Under the pieces are notes generated by a model that searched no databases, was not told the origin of the DNA, and worked only from the letters and a program-made list of their open reading frames with translations. From NCBI GenBank assembly GCA_039029315.1, contig JBCCGK010000200.1:1-8878 (forward strand): 8,878 nt of DNA, in the 5' to 3' direction. This DNA comes from JBCCCJ01 sp039029315 (GTDB lineage Bacteria; Bacteroidota; Bacteroidia; J057). Position numbers and translations under genes: made by a program. Shown one piece after another: positions 5,901-8,878 of this stretch (the stretch's first letter is position 1; every line of letters starts with the position of its first letter).

Positions 5901-8821
5901 GCCGAGTTGCTTTCGGGATTATTTGTAGCCCGTTTCTACTCGCTGCGACCATTGATCATCACTTGGTGCAAGAAAACACGCCATTTGCCGATTCGTTGCG
6001 TAACGATATTTACGTCGATAACGTTATATCCACGCTTGAATCTGACGAGAACATCCGTGAACACTACAACGACTTGAAGAATGTGTTTTTACGCGCCGGT
6101 ATGAACATTCAAGAATTCTGTTCAAATTCACCGAAACTCATGAACATGCTTCCCCCGGAAGATAAAATTCGTCAACCTGACGCCAAGGTGTTGGGCTTGA
6201 AATGGGACAGCCAAGGAGACGACACCCTACGGCTTGTTTCATCACCCAAGCTTGATTCGTCTATGCCAACTGTTACAAAACGGATAATCCTTCAAGTTAT
6301 CGGTTCAATCTTTGACCCGTTGGGCCTTTTCCAGCCTACGATCTTGAACGCCAAGTTTTTACTACGGCGGCTCTGGACTGAAAGCCTTCAATGGGATGAT
6401 GCCGTCCCTGAAGTATTGCATGATGAATGGAAGACGGTCCGTCAAGATCTGTTGAACGTTTTCTCGTTCCGGATCCCAAGGTTCATCGGTCCATTGTATG
6501 ACGGTCAGTCAACGCTGGCTGTCTTTTGTGACGCGTCATCTAAAGCCTATGCTGTTTCGGTTTACCTCCGATCTCGGGTGTCGGACAGAGAATGGCGGTC
6601 CAATCTCCTTTTTTCCAAATCTCGACTGGCCCCTTGTGTTCGCGGTAAAGATGCAAAACGCCGTGACATCACTTTACCCCGCTTGGAGTTGCTGGGTGTT
6701 TTCATTGGTTCCAAAGCCGGTGAATTCTGTCGAAAAGCTTTCCCCAACATATACATCGATTTCTTCACGGATTCCGAATGCGTGATGTATTGGATTCAAA
6801 GTCGAAGTATGCTGAAGCGATTTGTAGACCGACGTGTGACAAAAATTCGCAAAGTTCGAAACTGTCAGTTTCATTATGTCCCCACTGACGAGAATCCAGC
6901 TGACATGTCGACTCGTGGCATGACTTCTGAAAACCTTTTTCAGTCGAAACTGTGGTGGCATGGTCCGTCATGGTTGACCGATGAGAAGGCAACGTGGCCT
7001 ACCCGAAATGTCCCTTCCGTCACTGATGTCAAAATTCAGGAAATTCAAAATGAAGTCAAGCCAAGTTACCTTTCGCAGACACTGGCGGCTATTCAAGAGG
7101 TGCCGGAACCGGAAAGGCTTCTTGGTATCGAGTGTCAATCCTTTTCAAGCTTGTCAAAGCTGGTTCGCATCACTGCTTATTGCTTGAAATTCTTATCCTT
7201 GACAATTTGGCGAAAACTCAGCGATCAAATAAGATCTCGTCATGACGATTTGAACCACATCTTTGGAAAATTTACGGCGGGTGATCAAATCTCCCTCGAT
7301 GAATTTGAGACAGCCCGTCACCTGTGGATACAATCAGTTCAACGGGCTGGATTTCCTGACATCCTTCTTGTTCTGCAGGACAAACTGAACAAGCGAATCC
7401 CAATGATCACTCAACTGGGCTTACAGCTAAATTCAATCGGTTTAATCGTCTGCAAAGGACGGTATCAGGCTGCTGATCTGCCGGAAGCAGCTCGATCTCC
7501 AATCCTGCTGCCTCGGGATCACTGTTTCTCAAATTTGGTAATCGCCAATGCCCATCGAAAAGTCATGCACTCTGGCGTCTCACATACGCTGAGTGAAGTG
7601 AGGTCTGAATTCTGGATACCACATGGAAGAGCCATTGTAAAGAAAGTGATTTATCAATGCTTGCTCTGTAGACGCTATAAGACCGGAAAACCATTCAAGC
7701 TCCCCCCCATGCCTCCTTTACCTCATGAAAGGACCTCACAAGCGATCCCTTTCCAGTATTCAGGGTTGGATTATTTCGGTCCAATCACGATACGCGTGAA
7801 TCAAGAGAAAGTAAAAATGTGGGTCTGTCTCTTCACCTGTATGGTTGTCCGTGCAGTTCATCTTGAATTCGTTACCGACTGCTCTTCGGGAGAATTCCTC
7901 CACGCTCTAATCCGCTTCGTCAGTAGAAGAGGAGTTCCCGAACTGATCATTTCTGATAATGCGGCTCAATTCCGATTGGTCAAAATCCTTGGTGATGCCG
8001 CGTGGCCCAGGGTACCTCAGGACGCTCAAATCAATTCATATCTGTCTAGCAACAAAATTCGATGGAAATTCATCACCGAGCTTGCCCCATGGCAAGGTGG
8101 CTTCTATGAAAGGCTGGTTGGTGTGGTGAAATCGACATTGCGCACATCCATCGGTCGACGTCTGCTCACATGGACAGACTTGATTACGTTGCTCTGTGAA
8201 GCTGAAGCCGTTGTCAATAATCGACCCATCACTTACATCAATGACGACCCAAGCTCACGACTTCGCGTCCTGCGTCCGATTGATTTCCTGTCTCCACGTA
8301 TCGAATCAACCCTCAACTTGCTTTCCGGAGGTGAAGTCTCAAATGCCACCTTTGGAGAAGCCGGAAAACGGCTTTTGTCCATTTGGAAATCGAGATGCGT
8401 CGCAATTGAACGACTCTGGAAATATTGGTACGAGGAATATCTGCTCAGCCTGAGAGAACGGCAAGTCTCTCTTCATCGCTCGAGAAAAGGGGAAATCTCC
8501 GAAATCCCCACAGTCAATCAAGTAGTTCTAATCCATGACCCCGATGTGCCGCGAGGGCAGTGGAGGCTGGCTCGTTGCACTGCCGTGTTCCGAAGCTCGG
8601 ATGGCCATGTCCGTTCGGCGGAAGTCGTCCAATCGAATGGATACAAGATCAAGAGACCAATCAATCATCTCATTCCGTTGGAGCTCCCCTTTGCTGGTCT
8701 GAATCAAGATTCAGCATCTCAACCTCAACCGGAGGGTGATGAAGAAGCTTTCTCTGGATTTTCAGAAGACGACGTACAACGCGCTGCTGAAGCCTTGCGT
8801 CGTTTCGATGATAAAGCCTAA
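2954..8821 (+). CDS. gag-pol: Gag-Pol polyprotein of a Bel/Pao LTR retrotransposon
   Basis: 1955 codons in one frame, starting at the first ATG after an in-frame TGA (2942-2944). Residues 1-125 are helical/coiled-coil-like, ~125-175 acidic and disordered, ~188-345 DUF1759 gag (LPRFGG...W). A Gly/Lys/Ser-rich linker follows (~370-405). Three zinc knuckles follow: C439-C451 (CX2CX3HX4C), C470-C483 (CX2CX4HX4C) and C489-C503 (CX2CX5HX4C). The DUF1758 protease (~565-745) has D583-T584-M585 where D-S/T-G is expected. RT has D942 (SDIEKAF) and Y1020-V-D1022-N1023. RNase H has D1193, E1245 and D1273. Integrase has the HHCC finger H1534/H1539/C1569/C1572 and catalytic D1606, D1668 and E1719. DUF5641 (~1806-1905) ends the protein. 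The polyprotein would assemble particles, mature itself, copy the RNA to DNA and integrate it. No frameshift separates gag and pol, as is normal for Bel/Pao. The last ~100 residues are encoded in the 3' repeat. Confidence 0.95.
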   Translation: MSKTGALRRQLGPLKHHLTTRISAVTTVLDLDAEQETVDSREHLDDLIEAKSNLLNAATRLQTKHDEWVTLLQDFSDPTELETEQGHYDKVCDEYLDLLLQAEMNSVKLDRQIRRLTGQQVTTVSHGPAELRHDSDQHLNDDSDPEERNGEHESADSRDNNGANDQAEARADHVPNPPYRHYMTVKAPKMTLPRFGGDYMAWKQFWGIFKANIHDKPEFTNIERFTYLLGQLDGIAKDTISGLLITEDNYSAAVSLLDDRFNRADERIISMLYSQFKQVPNSGNATKDRQKTLDDCEKFFRQLETAGEDLDSNRSLTIDLLSKFPAAMVRDLQRYYQVSINSKLSEVRQGLKKSILEWETTAGIIDDLQTMKTGSGKGDKSGRDHSGSKSGGDQKGQKDNGSKKFDPARYFINSSLATMGGSNGQTPSRSQWPTNLRPCYFCGENHQNSKCEKYPSASSRIIQLQSNRRCFRCMKKGHGYRNCPTHINCIHCNTENEHTSVLCPVKFPEVKAEDSTFTTTTDDINRAEDTGKPEGQTTSTSGGRDLGFTILNNENKPTLFQTAKVLAENPKTKSQMRLRIALDTMSSRSYITDAAAKKLELFGPCDDKLYVSVFGSQKTYEFPTRQVQFDVYFRDGERHTMAANTTRVICNSGAIPENWSKTEAKVLKEFKYSLADDPFDPHGQIDVLVGADLVWDFIDGGRLPTSAPNLFLIPSKFGLMLSGKTDLPSNRISGATFLCITESPCAFPSETGLVTVSEPKIGHGGPDINEFWNLERIGVSDDPIENDDDLALENFQRTVEFKEDRYEVTFPWIEEKRALLPDNYDLAYDRFKGLAKRLRANPDALKAYQDIIQLQKERQIIEVVPQEQILKSENTVHYLPHHFVVKPSSSTTKVRIVYDAAAKQSRNSPSLNQCLMRGPVILPDLCVLLMKIRAKPICVISDIEKAFLQVGLQEKERDVTRFLWFQDDTNPTLKDNLQILRFRRVAFGIICSPFLLAATIDHHLVQENTPFADSLRNDIYVDNVISTLESDENIREHYNDLKNVFLRAGMNIQEFCSNSPKLMNMLPPEDKIRQPDAKVLGLKWDSQGDDTLRLVSSPKLDSSMPTVTKRIILQVIGSIFDPLGLFQPTILNAKFLLRRLWTESLQWDDAVPEVLHDEWKTVRQDLLNVFSFRIPRFIGPLYDGQSTLAVFCDASSKAYAVSVYLRSRVSDREWRSNLLFSKSRLAPCVRGKDAKRRDITLPRLELLGVFIGSKAGEFCRKAFPNIYIDFFTDSECVMYWIQSRSMLKRFVDRRVTKIRKVRNCQFHYVPTDENPADMSTRGMTSENLFQSKLWWHGPSWLTDEKATWPTRNVPSVTDVKIQEIQNEVKPSYLSQTLAAIQEVPEPERLLGIECQSFSSLSKLVRITAYCLKFLSLTIWRKLSDQIRSRHDDLNHIFGKFTAGDQISLDEFETARHLWIQSVQRAGFPDILLVLQDKLNKRIPMITQLGLQLNSIGLIVCKGRYQAADLPEAARSPILLPRDHCFSNLVIANAHRKVMHSGVSHTLSEVRSEFWIPHGRAIVKKVIYQCLLCRRYKTGKPFKLPPMPPLPHERTSQAIPFQYSGLDYFGPITIRVNQEKVKMWVCLFTCMVVRAVHLEFVTDCSSGEFLHALIRFVSRRGVPELIISDNAAQFRLVKILGDAAWPRVPQDAQINSYLSSNKIRWKFITELAPWQGGFYERLVGVVKSTLRTSIGRRLLTWTDLITLLCEAEAVVNNRPITYINDDPSSRLRVLRPIDFLSPRIESTLNLLSGGEVSNATFGEAGKRLLSIWKSRCVAIERLWKYWYEEYLLSLRERQVSLHRSRKGEISEIPTVNQVVLIHDPDVPRGQWRLARCTAVFRSSDGHVRSAEVVQSNGYKIKRPINHLIPLELPFAGLNQDSASQPQPEGDEEAFSGFSEDDVQRAAEALRRFDDKA
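8482..8495 (+). promoter_or_regulatory. Candidate polypurine tract (plus-strand primer) inside pol
   Basis: GAGAAAAGGGGAAA is 14 purines in a row, 24 bp before the first base known to be repeated (8520), and is followed by TCTCC. It lies in frame within Pol, around residues 1843-1848 (RSRKGEIS). A PPT normally abuts the 3' LTR, so the LTR would start near 8496, within the gene. No TG is present at that boundary, which weakens the exact placement. Confidence 0.5.
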
Positions 8822-8878
8822 CTGTGGATTCGACACCGCAGATACCTGTACAGTTTTGCATTGTCTGTCATAACTATG
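8520..8878 (+). repeat. Start of the 3' LTR (truncated by window end), direct repeat of 1-359
   Basis: This copy matches 1-359 at 353 of 359 positions. Differences fall at 50, 71, 72, 186, 191 and 234 of the 5' copy, all inside the part that encodes Pol in this copy. The last 57 bases, from just after the pol stop, are identical. The LTR probably begins about 24 bp further left, after the polypurine tract. Positions 8520-8821 are simultaneously Pol coding sequence, so the LTR start overlaps the gene. Confidence 0.85.

Larger units (their letters stand above)
1..8878 (+). mobile_element. Bel/Pao-superfamily LTR retrotransposon, both outer ends beyond the window
   Basis: One long gag-pol ORF has the Bel/Pao domain order: DUF1759-type gag, three CCHC-like knuckles, DUF1758 aspartic protease, RT/RNase H of the Pao type, zinc-binding integrase and DUF5641. 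It is flanked by a direct repeat (1-359 and 8520-8878), preceded by a primer-binding site (2922-2933), and has a polypurine tract (8482-8495) near the pol end. An additional 441-residue ORF lies between the 5' repeat and gag. The offset between repeats is 8519 bp. With the PBS and PPT as landmarks, the inferred LTR is about 2944 bp, the internal region about 5575 bp and the whole element about 11.5 kb. The intact pol and 98.3 % repeat identity suggest a fairly recent insertion. The family call is firm; the exact boundaries are inferred because the 3' LTR runs out of the window. Confidence 0.93.

Overview
The window is almost entirely one LTR retrotransposon of the Bel/Pao superfamily, which points to an animal genome. 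The zinc-knuckle trio, the YVDN-type reverse transcriptase box and the NPADMSTRG and FHYVPTDENP style of the RNase H region look most like invertebrate, possibly nematode, Bel/Pao elements. The host assignment is an inference.

Layout. Positions 1-359 and 8520-8878 are a direct repeat (6 mismatches, 98.3 % identity) that reaches both window edges. In the downstream copy the first 302 bases encode the last ~100 residues of the Pol polyprotein. In the upstream copy the same stretch carries two in-frame stops and is non-coding. After it come a poly(A) signal framed by inverted repeats (388-484) and a 74-bp tandem repeat (692-839). A free-standing 441-residue ORF follows (934-2259). It has SGNH/GDSL-esterase-like blocks and is not a standard Bel/Pao gene. 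Next is a ~690-bp non-coding stretch with a TATA-like box (2351) and a second AATAAA (2641). It ends in ...CA at 2920, followed by a probable tRNA-Ser primer-binding site (2922-2933). A single intact gag-pol ORF of 1955 codons (2954-8821) then runs DUF1759 - three zinc knuckles - protease (DUF1758) - RT - RNase H - integrase - DUF5641.

Interpretation. The PBS lies immediately upstream of gag, and a polypurine tract (8482-8495) lies inside the pol reading frame just before the repeat. The simplest model is therefore a giant LTR of about 2.94 kb. Such an LTR would start inside the pol 3' end, contain the whole SGNH-like gene, and stop at 2920, giving an element of about 11.5 kb with only part of its 3' LTR visible. 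A gene wholly inside an LTR has a precedent in MMTV sag, but I know of no SGNH-like example in Bel/Pao. The main alternative is a head-to-tail tandem or circular unit of 8519 bp in which the SGNH-like ORF is a third gene in the env position after pol. Either way, the extra ORF belongs to the repeated unit and follows pol.

How the parts work together. Gag-Pol would supply capsid, protease, RT, RNase H and integrase. The PBS and PPT would prime the two DNA strands. The LTR would supply promoter and poly(A) signals and, unusually, both the end of Pol and the extra gene. Two alternative poly(A) signals, one before and one after the extra ORF, would decide whether pol transcripts include it.
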